Below are positions 44,105 to 53,489 of a stretch of DNA of 64,000 nucleotides, one piece after another (the stretch's first letter is position 1; the number at the start of each line of letters is the position of its first letter). The stretch comes from JAMXLO01 sp963812075 (GTDB lineage Bacteria; Pseudomonadota; Alphaproteobacteria; Acetobacterales; Acetobacteraceae): positions 445,218-509,217 of the forward strand of contig CAWETN010000009.1 in the NCBI GenBank assembly GCA_963812075.1. Reading direction: 5' to 3'. Under the pieces are notes generated by a model. The model was not told the DNA's origin. It did no database searches and was given only the letters and a program-made list of their open reading frames with translations. The translations under genes and the position numbers were made by a program.

Positions 44105-45346
44105 TCATGCGCCGAACCGCCAGGCAATTGCCCCCGACGTCGCGCCCTTCGGCGTGAATGCCTCCGCGGCGTAGGCGACGGTTCGCAGCCTTTGTGCTGC
44201 ATCCTCGACATCGGGTTCTGCCCATACTGCACCCGCGATTCCGTCATACATGTGCTGCGGGTCTTCGACAGGAACGAGGCGATAGTTGATTGCCGAAACC
44301 AGCGGGCATTTCGCCAGATCCGCTGCAAGCCCCCAGCCGGTTGCCAGTACCGGCAAGCCGGCCTGGGCCGCCTCGGCGATCGGCAGGCCATAGCCTTCGC
44401 TGCGCGAGAGCGACAGATAGGTGTCGATGGCCTGGTAGAAGTCCAGGATGCCCAGCGCTTTCGCGTGGTCGTCGAGAACGACGATGCGCGGGTCGCGCGT
44501 GGCGGCGTCGCGGATTATCCGCATCCCGACCGGATAGGCATCTCCGTCCCGGCAGCGCAGCAGCAGCAGTTCGCGCGAGCCGGGCTGGAATGGAAAGGCC
44601 GCCTGGAAGGCCGCGATCGCAAAGCCTGCTCCCTTGCGCTCGAAGTTCGACAACATCGACCACGACGTGCCCGCCACGAAGGCGTCGGCGGGGATGCCGA
44701 TTTTCTGCCGCGCTGCGTCGCGCCGCAGCCGGTCCCGCGGACCGACCGGATCGCGATCGACGGCGTGCGGCACGACCCGCACCGTCGCAGTGGCGAAGGT
44801 CGCAAGCAAAGCGTCCGCGACGAATGCGGAGGGTACCCAAATCTCGTCGCACCATCCGACGCTCGCGCGCCATTCCGACGGGGCACGTTCGAGCTCCCAA
44901 CTCCAGTACGCGACGACGGAGGCCGAGCGCAGCACCGCCGGGGCGAGCAGCGCGAGCGCGCTGGCGAATTTCGGAGGGTTGTAGTGGATGATCACATCGG
45001 TCGGGCGATAGTCCACCAGCGCCGACGGCGCGATTGAGTCCGGAGCTGTGAGGCCGACCGGGTCGCCCAGCCTGTGCGTGACATCGACCGGTATCACGTC
45101 TATCCGGCGTGCGCGAAGATCCTCGACCATCAGCCGCGCTCCGCGGCCGATGCCGCACCGCGCCGTCAGCATGCCGATGACCGCCACACGATCGCCGACG
45201 AAAGTCCGGTTGCCGTCCTTGCGAAACCGCTCGAAGCGATGCTGCAGGAGTGCCGCACGATGACGTTCGGCAACAGAGGAGACCGCGCGGACGACGGGTG
45301 GCCGCAGCGAGGCAGGCAGGAGACGCCTCAATCCCAGTCCGAACAT
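44105..45346 (-). CDS. GT4-like glycosyltransferase
   Basis: GT-B glycosyltransferase of 413 residues. The N-terminal half has the acceptor-domain pattern (VAVIGMLTARCGIGRGARLM, VIIHYNPPKFASALALL, AYWSWELERAPSEW, CDEIWVPSAFVADALL). The C-terminal donor domain shows FERKGAGFAIAAFQAAF, ILDFYQAIDTYLSLSRSEGY and GLPIAEAAQAGLPVLATGWG, where the E(x7)E-like motif lies. The ATG at 45346 has GGGAGAA upstream. Context with methyltransferases suggests modified surface polysaccharide assembly. Confidence 0.9.
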   Translation of the reverse strand: MFGLGLRRLLPASLRPPVVRAVSSVAERHRAALLQHRFERFRKDGNRTFVGDRVAVIGMLTARCGIGRGARLMVEDLRARRIDVIPVDVTHRLGDPVGLTAPDSIAPSALVDYRPTDVIIHYNPPKFASALALLAPAVLRSASVVAYWSWELERAPSEWRASVGWCDEIWVPSAFVADALLATFATATVRVVPHAVDRDPVGPRDRLRRDAARQKIGIPADAFVAGTSWSMLSNFERKGAGFAIAAFQAAFPFQPGSRELLLLRCRDGDAYPVGMRIIRDAATRDPRIVVLDDHAKALGILDFYQAIDTYLSLSRSEGYGLPIAEAAQAGLPVLATGWGLAADLAKCPLVSAINYRLVPVEDPQHMYDGIAGAVWAEPDVEDAAQRLRTVAYAAEAFTPKGATSGAIAWRFGA

Positions 45347-45476
45347 CGGTTCTCCCGGTCGGGCAACGGTGCGTCGAGCGAGCTTCCGTTTCGCCTGACC
45401 GTTGTTGGCCACGTCCGATCGCCCGGACCTGCGCAGCGGTCGGGCAGGCCCGTCGACCATACGCCGGCCGTTTGCT

Positions 45477-46656
45477 TCAACATGCGAGCGCGGCCTGTTT
45501 TTCGCCTTTCCGAACTATGATCCCGAAGCAGGTGCACGCGAAACCATCGATGGAGACCTTAAGGTGATAGGTATCTCGACCCCAGAACTTTCGCTGCTCC
45601 GGAGTCCAATCGTGTTCAAATGGGGGCAAATCGATAAACTTGTCGAGCGGCTTATGACCATAATCGAAGTCGAGGGGAGCAACATGGTGGCCTTGATCTG
45701 CCAGGCGTTTGGCCAGTGCGCGAAAGTGCTGCTTCTGAAAGAGAACCGTAGGCCAATCGTCAATGGTTTGTTCATCGTTCAAGTAGTTGAATTCCGTAGT
45801 ATGAATTGCGATTCCGCCCGGACGCAAAGTCCGCAGTGAAGCCTCGATGAAGTCCAGCCCCTTCTGAATGGAACCGATGTGCTCCAGCGCACAGATCGAC
45901 CAGCAGAAATCAAAGTCGTGAAGATCCAGCGGAATGAAATTCATGTTCACGTAGCGTAGACGCACGTGCCTATCGAACTGCTCGCGGGTAACCAGGTGAG
46001 CCTGAAAGACATTGTCCAATGATGAGGTATGCTGATCGGTGTCAATCCAGCCGCGGGCCCCGGGGTCGGACGGATCAAGATCCGTCACTGTGACATCGAC
46101 GCCTCGCGCGGCGAGGTAACTGGGCAGCGGCTCAGCACCACAGCCGAACCCAAGGCCGCGCGCTTTGGGATGCAACAGCCCATTCTCGAATATCGCTTGG
46201 AGCACATATGCGAATTCCCAGAGCTTGCGGTGAAAGATATGTGCGGACTTGATTTCGCCGATCCAGTACCGCAGCCCAGTCACTCTCGAGATCGGCCTGA
46301 GTCGAGGGTTTGCTGTGCAGACCGATGTATTCGGGTTCGAGACCAGGGCGTGGTGGCAGGGCATTGGAGAGTGTGCGGCCCAGTTCATAGCCGAAAAACT
46401 TGATTGTAAGTTTGGCGTTTTCCAGGTCCCGCAGTATGACCCAAAGTCGGTCAGTGTTAGGATGTGACCGTTCGTCGATAGGCCCCAAAAGCGCTAAACG
46501 CGCCGCGTTGCTTGCCGACGCGCACGGGATATCCACTGCGCTGAGTGACTCGGGCAGTCTGGTATCAAGTGATGCATTGACCCTTCGATCGATCACCGCA
46601 CGGATGGGGTTGATCACTGGGCTCAACAGCAATCGCAGGAATGTCGGAGGCCTCAT
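45477..46656 (-). CDS. SAM-dependent methyltransferase, one frameshift
   Basis: Class I methyltransferase of about 392 residues after repair. From 46656 the frame runs MRPPTFLRLLLSPVINPI through YELGRTLSNALPPRPGLE to STQADLESDW. One extra G in GGG near 46275 breaks it. It resumes LRYWIGEIKSAHIFHRKLWE, GLGFGCGAEPLPSYLAARGV (SAM site), VTVTDLDPSDPGA, FDFCWSICALEHIGSI and LRTLRPGGIAIHTTEFNY. The N-terminal 120 residues are an extra helical domain. Its length is one base over a multiple of three. Divergent from the GT9 gene. Confidence 0.85.
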
Positions 46657-46871
46657 GTCGCGGAACCGCCTCGCCACTGGTCGTTGCCGATGCACATGTT
46701 CCCAGGTTAGTCGCTGCGGAGGGATTCTGCCGAACTCCGCTTCAAAGCCTCTCAGCTTGCAAGGGTCTTTCGTGCGGCGTATGGGCTGCTCTATCGAAAA
46801 CCACCTTCCCGGATAGCGTCGCGAACGCTGCGTTGTTACCGGGACGCAGCCCGAACTGTCGGAAGCGATCA

Positions 46872-48545
46872 ATGCTCGGGATCGATGAACAACAACGTTG
46901 GGTGACCGGTGAAACGATGCTGCGCCCGGCACCCAGCGACACGGCGCGAGCGCGAAAACTAGCCGCAAGGCTGCTTTTTCTGACCGGGAAAGTACTGCAA
47001 GCCGCTGAAGCGGGCGTCACCCCGCTGCGCAGGTCGTATGTTGCGGCCGCATTCGTCCACCAGGTCCCCCGCTATCTGCATCTGTTGCGATTGCTCGAGA
47101 TCGACCGCGATCCCGGCTTCGGCCGGATCGCGGCGAGGACACGGGAACGACTGGTGCGGATGCGGACAGCGTTTGCCTCGCTGCCCGACATGCGAGCCGC
47201 CTTGCGGCTTTTCGAAGCCGAATTGCTGGCACTGTCCGGCGATCTCGTTGCTGCACAGGATGCGCTTGAGCCGGTCATGCTCAGCATCAGTACGATCCAG
47301 TCACGCGACCTGCGGGATGAGGTGGCAATCAGGTATTTCGACTTCTCGCTCGGGCGGGCGGAGACTCGCGCCGCACTTCATGCCCTCCTGGGGTTTCTTG
47401 CGACGCGGTCGCGTCATGGAATGGTCGGTGCCCGCTTCGAGCGGACCTTGCGTCTGACGGCCAGGCAGGCCGTCGTGCTGCGCAGCAACGGCCTGCCCCT
47501 GACAGCACTGGTGATCCAGACCTGGAGCAAGATGGTACGAGCGGCGCCACGCCGCATTGCCTCGCGGATCGCCAACATCCTTTTGGAACGCGTAGGGATG
47601 GCGGTTGTGCGGCGTGAATCTGCGCGGCGCATGCCGCGCAGCGGATTGCCGGTCCGGGCAGTTCGCGCCATGGGCGGGATCGGCGATCTGCTGATGATGA
47701 CGCCGGGCCTCCGGGCGCTTGCCAGGCGCGACGACCGGCCGATCGAATTCGCCGTGCCAAAGCGATACCTTGGCCTGTTCGACACCAATCCCTTCGTCGC
47801 CGCGCTGGAACTCGAGGACCTGCCCCCCCAGTGGTTCAGCGGGGGGCGCATCATCGACCTTACGGACTGCCCGGCGAGCATCACCGAGAGCGCGACCGCT
47901 CCGATGGTCGTCGTCAATCGAATCGAGATCTTTGCTCGTGCCCTGGGTGTAAGGCAGCGCGAGTTGCGGCGGCACGGTTTGCAGCCGGTCTTCGAGCCGT
48001 CCGCTGCGGCGCGGGAATGCGCCGCCGAGTGGCTCAGGTCGCAGCAGGTGTGCCCGGGAGAATTCGTTGCCATACAGATCGCAGCGGCCGAGCGTTACCG
48101 ATCCTGGAGCGGGATGGCCGAAGTTGCGCGCAGGCTGGCGGGGTCGAGGCAGGTCGTCGCGTTCGACGACAAGCCTTCGGCGGAGTTCGCAGCGTTGGCG
48201 CAGCAGCATGGCAACATCAGGCTCGCGATCGGGCTCGAGCTTTCTCTCGGATTGGCACTGGCATGCGAAGCCAGGCTCATCGTGGCGCCCGACAGCGCAC
48301 TTCTGCACCTGGCGGGCGCGCGAGGCATACCGTGTGTCGGGATGTTCGGTCCCACGGATGGCGTCCTTCGCATGGGCGCCTATCCGCTGGCCGTCGCCGT
48401 TTCGCGAAGGGCGGAACTGCCCTGTTCGCCCTGCTGGCGGAATCAGGCGATGCCCTGCGCCCTGACCGGCGGTATGAGCAGCCACTGCCTGGACTCGCTG
48501 GAGGTTGCGCCGGTGATGGAGGCCATCGAGCGGCTGCTGCGGTGA
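46872..48545 (+). CDS. GT9-family (heptosyltransferase-like) glycosyltransferase with N-terminal helical region
   Basis: About 557 residues; ordinary GT9 enzymes are about 330-380. The first 200 residues look all-helical (VTPLRRSYVAAAFVHQVPRY, RAALRLFEAELLALSGDLVA). The GT9 part begins RAMGGIGDLLMMTPGLRALA and has PVVVVNRIEIFARALGV-like and VAIQIAAAERYRSWSGMAE segments, then LIVAPDSALLHLAGARG and CVGMFGPTDGVLRMGAYPLA. A Cys-rich end (LPCSPCWRNQAMPCALTGG) may be a small zinc or disulfide unit. An ATG at 46917 is an alternative start. Likely adds a heptose or hexose to a surface glycan. Confidence 0.85.
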   Translation: MLGIDEQQRWVTGETMLRPAPSDTARARKLAARLLFLTGKVLQAAEAGVTPLRRSYVAAAFVHQVPRYLHLLRLLEIDRDPGFGRIAARTRERLVRMRTAFASLPDMRAALRLFEAELLALSGDLVAAQDALEPVMLSISTIQSRDLRDEVAIRYFDFSLGRAETRAALHALLGFLATRSRHGMVGARFERTLRLTARQAVVLRSNGLPLTALVIQTWSKMVRAAPRRIASRIANILLERVGMAVVRRESARRMPRSGLPVRAVRAMGGIGDLLMMTPGLRALARRDDRPIEFAVPKRYLGLFDTNPFVAALELEDLPPQWFSGGRIIDLTDCPASITESATAPMVVVNRIEIFARALGVRQRELRRHGLQPVFEPSAAARECAAEWLRSQQVCPGEFVAIQIAAAERYRSWSGMAEVARRLAGSRQVVAFDDKPSAEFAALAQQHGNIRLAIGLELSLGLALACEARLIVAPDSALLHLAGARGIPCVGMFGPTDGVLRMGAYPLAVAVSRRAELPCSPCWRNQAMPCALTGGMSSHCLDSLEVAPVMEAIERLLR

Positions 48546-48562
48546 GTGACCGGGGTCGGTCG

Positions 48563-49408
48563 CTAGGGACGACCGATGACCTTGCCCAGCGACCTCAGCG
48601 GAGCCGTTATCCTCCACGATGTGCTGTTGTGCACGGCGGCGAGATCGGCTTCCGCGGCACGCAGCCGGACATCTTCCTTGCCCGTCTCCGGCTCGTCGAA
48701 CCTCCAGGCCTGGACCCCGGGATAATTGCGCCACATGAGCCGGGAACGCCCGCCGAGACTGTCGAACAGACAATCCAGGGCGCCGCGCGAGTAGAGGCTG
48801 ATATGGCCGTTGTCCGGCCCGATATACCACCATTCGCGGCCATTTGCCGGGTCGTACTCCGCGGTCTGGAAGGCGAACACTCCGCCCGGCTTCAGCATCT
48901 GACGGATCTCGCGGAAGGTCTCGGCCGGCGTGGGGATGTGCTCGACCACCTCACACGCGACGATGATATCGAAACGCCGGTCGACCTTGGGCAGGAAATA
49001 GTCAGTGCCGAATTTCGGCCGAATGATATCGGTGCCCCAGGCATCGATCTGCAGATTCCTGCGGCAGGTCTCGACGAAGGTGCCCATGCCGCAGCCGAAG
49101 TCGAGCACTTCGAGACCATCGGGCGGCCTCTGCGCAAGTTGATTGGCGAGCAGCACGAGCCGGAGCGTCTCCGAAACCCGGCCGTACCAGTCAGGATCCT
49201 GCGTGGACCAGTAGGTTTCGTCGTAAATGGCGGTGTGGTCGGCGGCGTCCAGCAGCGTCGAAAAGCAGAATTTGCACTCGGTGCACTCGTAGTATGGACA
49301 ATCGTCCGGCAGGTCGGGAATGGGATGACCGGTCTGCTTGGAAGCCGGCAGACGGAACGCCTCGCGCGCAACGCTACCGCAGATTTTGCAACGCAGTTCA
49401 GTCGTCAA
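48563..49408 (-). CDS. Class I methyltransferase with N-terminal zinc-finger-like motif
   Basis: SAM-dependent methyltransferase of 281 residues. The N-terminus has LRCKICGSV and YYECTECKFCF, two CxxC pairs of the kind found in sugar C-methyltransferases. The SAM site is LEVLDFGCGMGTFVETC; post motifs are FDIIVACEVVEHIPTPAETF and LKPGGVFAFQTAEYDP. The C-terminal stretch VHNSTSWRITAPLRSLGKV is a phrase common at the ends of O-antigen glycosyltransferases, suggesting a surface-glycan role or a former fusion. Convergent with the GT9 gene. Confidence 0.87.
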   Translation of the reverse strand: MTTELRCKICGSVAREAFRLPASKQTGHPIPDLPDDCPYYECTECKFCFSTLLDAADHTAIYDETYWSTQDPDWYGRVSETLRLVLLANQLAQRPPDGLEVLDFGCGMGTFVETCRRNLQIDAWGTDIIRPKFGTDYFLPKVDRRFDIIVACEVVEHIPTPAETFREIRQMLKPGGVFAFQTAEYDPANGREWWYIGPDNGHISLYSRGALDCLFDSLGGRSRLMWRNYPGVQAWRFDEPETGKEDVRLRAAEADLAAVHNSTSWRITAPLRSLGKVIGRP

Positions 49409-49783
49409 GCGTAAAGCCCTTGATCGGGATGCGTACGGCGGCCGCGGTCCCGCCTGCCTTGCCGCGCAAGCCAGCCGAACCCGCGCGCGCCGGTCTGGCG
49501 GAGGGGATGGACTTCGAATTCATCGCCGTTTCAAGCCATTACGCGACATATTGAGCCTCCAACCGCAGCACAGACACGATAAGGGGTCCCGATAAGGCGC
49601 TCCACGGACCCGTATGATAGCTCACAACCTGAGGCGTGTCTTGCCGGCCTGGCCCGGCTTCCGGTATCCATGCCGTGCGCGTTGCGAGCACCGTTCCCCT
49701 GTTGAGCACCGAGACGACCGGCACGTAGCCGATATTTGAAAACGCGCAATCCGGAAAAACCCGATTTCTCGGAGTGCTCGCGC
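49409..49783. other. Junction between glycan locus and island
   Basis: About 375 bases with no gene I can support. Short open frames exist on both strands without conserved features. No direct repeat, integrase or tRNA is visible here, so the island boundary is not mapped. Confidence 0.4.
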
Positions 49784-50089
49784 ATGCCCACTACCCAACT
49801 GACCAAGCCGCGTCGCGGCCGGTCGCCCGCGACTCCCGCATCACGTCAGGCAGCGAAGCCGACGTCGCGTCCAACAGCCAAACGAGTTTCCAAGGTGCCG
49901 CCGCTCGTCGTCGACCCGCTGGTCGTTCGCAGGCGAGAGGCCGCCGCCCTGCTGCGGATCGGCATGAGCCTGCTGAAAGAGTTGATCGTGCAGGGCAAGC
50001 TGCGCGAGACGAGGCTCGGTAGTGCCTCGCTGATCCATGTCAGTTCAATCAATGAACTCCTCGGCATCAGCCGTGATGGCGCAGCATGA
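49784..50089 (+). CDS. Excisionase-like helix-turn-helix protein
   Basis: Small DNA-binding protein of 101 residues. The first 50 residues are basic and disordered (TKPRRGRSPATPASRQAAKP). The C-terminal half, VRRREAAALLRIGMSLLKEL then IVQGKLRETRLGSASLIHVS, is the MerR-like winged HTH of phage and plasmid excisionases. The ATG at 49784 has GGAG upstream. Its stop overlaps the next start (ATGATG), so the two are translationally coupled. Likely controls excision or replication of the island. Confidence 0.75.
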   Translation: MPTTQLTKPRRGRSPATPASRQAAKPTSRPTAKRVSKVPPLVVDPLVVRRREAAALLRIGMSLLKELIVQGKLRETRLGSASLIHVSSINELLGISRDGAA

Positions 50090-50553
50090 TGCCGCTGGAC
50101 GTCATGCCGCCCGGCCTGCTCGCCGTCCTGGCAGCAGCACAGCAGAAAATGGACGCCGGCAACGGCGAGCCGACACGCGGGCAACTCGCCCGAATTCTCC
50201 AGTGGATAATCGAGGCTGCCTATGCGGCCGAGCGGCCGGAACTGGGCGAACTGCCACATAAAAACATGGAATTTGAACGACGTCGAGCGCGACCTGCTGG
50301 AGGTCATGTTCACGCCCGAGCACCCCAAGGTCGGCATGAGAACCTGGAAGATCAGCCTGACCGCCTGGGCGGTCTTCGCGGTCGATCTAGCGATGGCGCC
50401 GGAGTGGGAGCGGCCGGACGACGAGGCGACGGCCGGGCGACGGTCCATCTCGCGCGGCTCAATGAGCAGGCCGCCGAGGCTGCAGGGGCGGTCGGTGACG
50501 CCACCGAAGCGCTTTACGCGATCAGCGAGCGGACCACCGCCGTAGCCGCATAA
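50086..50553 (+). CDS. Hypothetical island protein, two frameshifts
   Basis: Not recognised. The first part MMPLDVMPPGLLAVLAAAQQ and GQLARILQWIIEAAYAAERP reads from 50086. Near 50275 the plausible coding shifts to NDVERDLLEVMFTPEHPKVG and MRTWKISLTAWAVFAVDLAM, then near 50430 back to VHLARLNEQAAEAAGAVGDA and a stop at 50553. The total is a multiple of three, so the shifts compensate. About 155 residues, mainly helical. Located between the excisionase-like gene and the RepA-like ATPase; a replication or control role is a guess. Confidence 0.5.
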   Translation: MMPLDVMPPGLLAVLAAAQQKMDAGNGEPTRGQLARILQWIIEAAYAAERPELGELPHKNMEFERRRARPAGGHVHARAPQGRHENLEDQPDRLGGLRGRSSDGAGVGAAGRRGDGRATVHLARLNEQAAEAAGAVGDATEALYAISERTTAVAA

Positions 50554-50766
50554 ACGAAGCAGCCGCTCCGACCCCACTACGCGCGGGACGCGGAAACGGC
50601 TGCGGCGAAGCCCTGCTCTGAAGGCTTGCCGTGTAGCATATCCGCGTAGCACGTCCGCCCAGCCGCGTAACCGGGGATCGGGATGGCGCCAGACGAAAGC
50701 GCCGCCCATGGCTATCGCTATCCGCCTGACCACTGCCGGTACCGCCTCCAGCCCGGGAGGCGTCGC

Positions 50767-52324
50767 ATGAACAATGCCGACCATCAGCCCGGCGGCAGCG
50801 CCACCTTCGACCCAGAACTTGTGAAGGTCTGGGAGGCGGTTCGCACCGCCTATCCGCTCATCATTGAGCACGTCACCGGCCCCACCCGCCACGGCGGCAT
50901 CCATCTGCTCCAGGTCGTGCGGGCGTTCCACGAGCACAGCGTGGCGCTCCGGGCCGCCCTGCATCCGACGCTCCTGACCACGATGTTCGAGCGTTTCCCG
51001 GATGGCGCGTTCCACGACCGGGCGTTCGCCGATCGCTCCCAGACTGACACCTTGGCCAACGACGTTGCCGCCATCTGGCAGGAGTGCAGCGAGGCACTGC
51101 GTAAGGCCAGGGAGGAAGCCGCCGAACGGGCAAGCTGGCTCACCATTACCGACGAGCCATGGAATCCCGACACCCTGCCACCGCGCCCATGGGTCGCGCC
51201 GCCTTACCTGATGCGCCAGGAGATCACCCTGCTGCACGGCCCGGGTGGCGGCGGCAAGTCGCAACTCTGCATCGCCTGGGCCGTCGCTCTAGCGCTCGGC
51301 AGAGAGTTCGGCCGGCTGAAGCCAGTTGGGCGGTTCCGCGTGTTGCTGGCCAACTTTGAGGACGGCGCCGCCGAGCAGTTGCGACGCATCTCCGCCGCCC
51401 TGCAAACCTTCGGCGCTACGCCAGCCGATCTGAAGGGCTGGCTATACCGCGTCTCGCTCGGTCCCAAGGGCGAGGCGACCATGTTCGAGGTCGGCGAGAA
51501 GGACGGCGTCATCCGCACCACGCCGTGCTGGGACGCGCTGGAGCACGCCTGCGAGAAGCTCCGCCCCGACGTGGTGATGAGCGACCCTCTGGTTGCCATC
51601 AACGCCGTACCTGAGAACGACAACCAGCTGATCCGCCGCGTCATGACCGTTCTCAAGATCGGGCTGGCACAGCAATTCGGCTGCGCCCTGGTGGTCGCCC
51701 ATCACGACGTGAAATCGGGTGGCGACGACGAAGACAGCGATCAGAGCAACGCCCGCGGCGCCGGCGATCTGGTCAACGCGGTCCGCTTCGAGCTGGCGGT
51801 CAAGAAAATGTCTCTCAACCTGGCGGGGGACATGAACATCCCCGCAGCCAAGCGCGGCTGGCATTTCCGCGTCGGGTCCGCCGCCTCGAAGATGAACTAC
51901 TTCGAGCCGCAGGACGCAGAGTGGATGCAACGGCTATCCCTGCCGATCGGCATCGGCGGCCAGCAGACGGTCTACTGCACGCCCTGGGATCCACCGCCCG
52001 ACGTGCTGGACGAAGAACAAAACGCCGCTCTGATTTCGCGAGATCGCCGCCGGCAGCAAGTTCGGCCCCTATTCGCCGCAGCTGGGCCGACACAACGACC
52101 GCTCGCTGGCTCTCGTCCTGAAGTCGCTCGGCATCGTCACCCGCGAGGCGCAACGGCGCGTGCTTCGTCGGCTGAGGGACAGTGACGAGGTGGTGGTGGC
52201 GAAGTTCAAGCGCCCTGGCCACGGCTCCAATATCCGCGCCGGACTGCGCACCGCGGCCGGCGAGCCCCGCAACTATGAGTGGCAGGACGAGGCGGAGACG
52301 GACGGGGAGGGCGCCGCGTGCTGA
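50767..52324 (+). CDS. RepA-like AAA/RecA-fold ATPase, one frameshift
   Basis: Probable plasmid- or phage-type replicative helicase/primase-loader ATPase of about 518 residues. Walker A is TLLHGPGGGGKSQLCIAWA, preceded by RPWVAPPYLMRQEI; the Walker B-like strand is RPDVVMSDPLVAIN; a later motif is CALVVAHHDVKSGGDDEDSD with QSNARGAGDLVNAVRFEL. This layout matches the hexameric RepA-like AAA_25 group. The frame breaks near 52035; the other frame continues FGPYSPQLGRHNDRSLALVL, a winged-helix-like end, to a stop at 52324. Seven bases later the iteron array begins, as expected for a replication protein beside its origin. Confidence 0.82.
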
Positions 52325-52330
52325 GCCCCT

Positions 52331-52470
52331 CAAGTTGGTCGCCAAGTTGGTCGCCAGTTGGTCGCGACCAACTAGGCGACGTTTCCCCCTAAAGGGAAAC
52401 CAAGTTGGTCGCCTGCTGGCGACCCCAACTTGGTCGTATCCCAAGGGGGAAACGCCGCCAAGTTGGTCGC
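52331..52470. repeat. Iteron array, candidate replication origin or operator
   Basis: Four exact direct copies of CAAGTTGGTCGC at 52331, 52343, 52401 and 52459, one near copy (CAGTTGGTCGC) at 52355, and inverted partial copies at 52364-52373 and 52419-52432. The last three exact copies are spaced exactly 58 bases apart, defining two diverged 58-base units that each also contain a CCC-AAGGG-AAAC segment. The near copy and its inverse form a perfect 18-base palindrome, AGTTGGTCGCGACCAACT (52356-52373). Array immediately follows the RepA-like gene. Confidence 0.8.
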
Positions 52471-52703
52471 CCAGACGGTCGAAGTGGATGCGTCCGCTGG
52501 TTGTCTGCGCCCCGTCCGCGCCAACGGATGCCTCTGCCGCGCGGCCCTGCAGCCCGCTGCACGGCATCCAGGCGTCTGGCCGCTATCCAGCAGGGCGCGG
52601 CGGATGTCGGACCCGCTGTAGCAGCGCCACAGAGCCGCGACGGCGGTGTCGCGCTCCAGCCGCATCCACGCCGGTTGAGCACAACCAGAGAGAGAACCGC
52701 CCG
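52471..52703. other. Leader between iterons and ProQ gene
   Basis: About 230 bases with no gene called. It ends with AGAGAGAACCGCCCG in front of the ProQ start, a possible weak ribosome binding site. No AT-rich origin segment stands out. Confidence 0.4.
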
Positions 52704-53370
52704 ATGCCCGATGACGCCCTGACCGGCCGCCGGCTGACGATCGCCGACCTGCGGCCCATCTCCAGAGTCCCCGACCCGGTCCAGGAGCCACCCAAGCGGC
52801 CCATCAGGGCGAGCCTGCTGCCGATCCATCCGCCGGCGCCACCAATGCCCAGGCCTGTTGCCAGGCTGGCGTGGAGGTGGTCGGGCTGGTGGAGGCGAAG
52901 CCGCCGCCCAGGCAGCCGCCCAGGCGAAACCGGCCAGGTCCCAGACCAAGCCGCCGGCGCCGAGGCCCACCAGGCCGCCCGAGGCGGGGAAGCCCGGCAA
53001 GACCGAGGCGCAGTGTCGTCGCCGCCGACGCCACCGCACCAGGCACGAGCCGCCCGACGTCGAGGTGCTCGGCGTGCTGGCCAGCCTGGCGGAGCGCTAC
53101 CCCGCGGTGTTCGGTGCCGAGGTCCGCCCGCTCGCAATCGGCATCGACGTCGCGATCGCCGCCGAGACTGGCATTGCCACCCACCTGCTGGGCGCCGCCC
53201 TGCACCGCTGGACCTGCCGCGACGCCTACTTGACCGCCATCGCCACGGGCACCCATCGCTACAACCTCGACGGCAGCCAGGCCGCCGAGCTGACCGCCGA
53301 GACGCGCGCCTATGCCGCGGCGCGTCTGGACGCCCTCAGACAGCGCTGGAAGGCCGCGCGCAGGTCCTAA
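52704..53370 (+). CDS. ProQ/FinO-family RNA-binding protein, one frameshift
   Basis: About 222 residues after repair. The N-terminal third is a short motif region (MPDDALTGRRLTIADLRPIS) then a Pro/Ala/Lys-rich linker, broken by one extra base near 52870. The C-terminal ProQ/FinO domain reads VEVLGVLASLAERYPAVFGA, VRPLAIGIDVAIAAE, ALHRWTCRDAYLTAIATG and HRYNLDGSQAAELTAETRAY. FinO-type proteins bind structured RNA and control plasmid transfer or copy number; ProQ is a global sRNA chaperone. Placement beside a RepA-like gene and iterons suggests the element's own RNA regulation. Length is one base over a multiple of three. Confidence 0.78.
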
Positions 53371-53451
53371 CAACCAGGCGCTAACAGGGCCAGTAAGCGA
53401 GCTGTAGAGGGGCTTACGCCGCCGGTCGCCGGGATATTGGTCCCTGCCTGC

Positions 53452-53457
53452 TATAAT
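53452..53457 (+). promoter_or_regulatory. Consensus -10 element
   Basis: A perfect TATAAT 33 bases before the ATG at 53490, in an otherwise GC-rich stretch. No good -35 at the standard distance is seen, so it is only a candidate promoter. Confidence 0.35.
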
Positions 53458-53489
53458 AAAGGCCGGGGCAGAAATCCGGGGTGCGCGCG

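Noticed and set aside
49539..49724. Minus-strand frame of 61 codons at the island junction
   Set aside because: No conserved feature; GTG start without clear ribosome binding site.
49846..51264. Minus-strand open frame of 472 codons opposite the RepA-like gene
   Set aside because: The plus strand encodes an ATPase with Walker motifs here; the minus frame has no recognisable motif and Arg/Gly/Ala-rich composition typical of antisense high-GC frames.
52331..52470. Possible CRISPR array
   Set aside because: Repeat unit is only 12 bases, spacing is 12 or 58, inverted copies occur, and no cas gene is present; iterons fit better.
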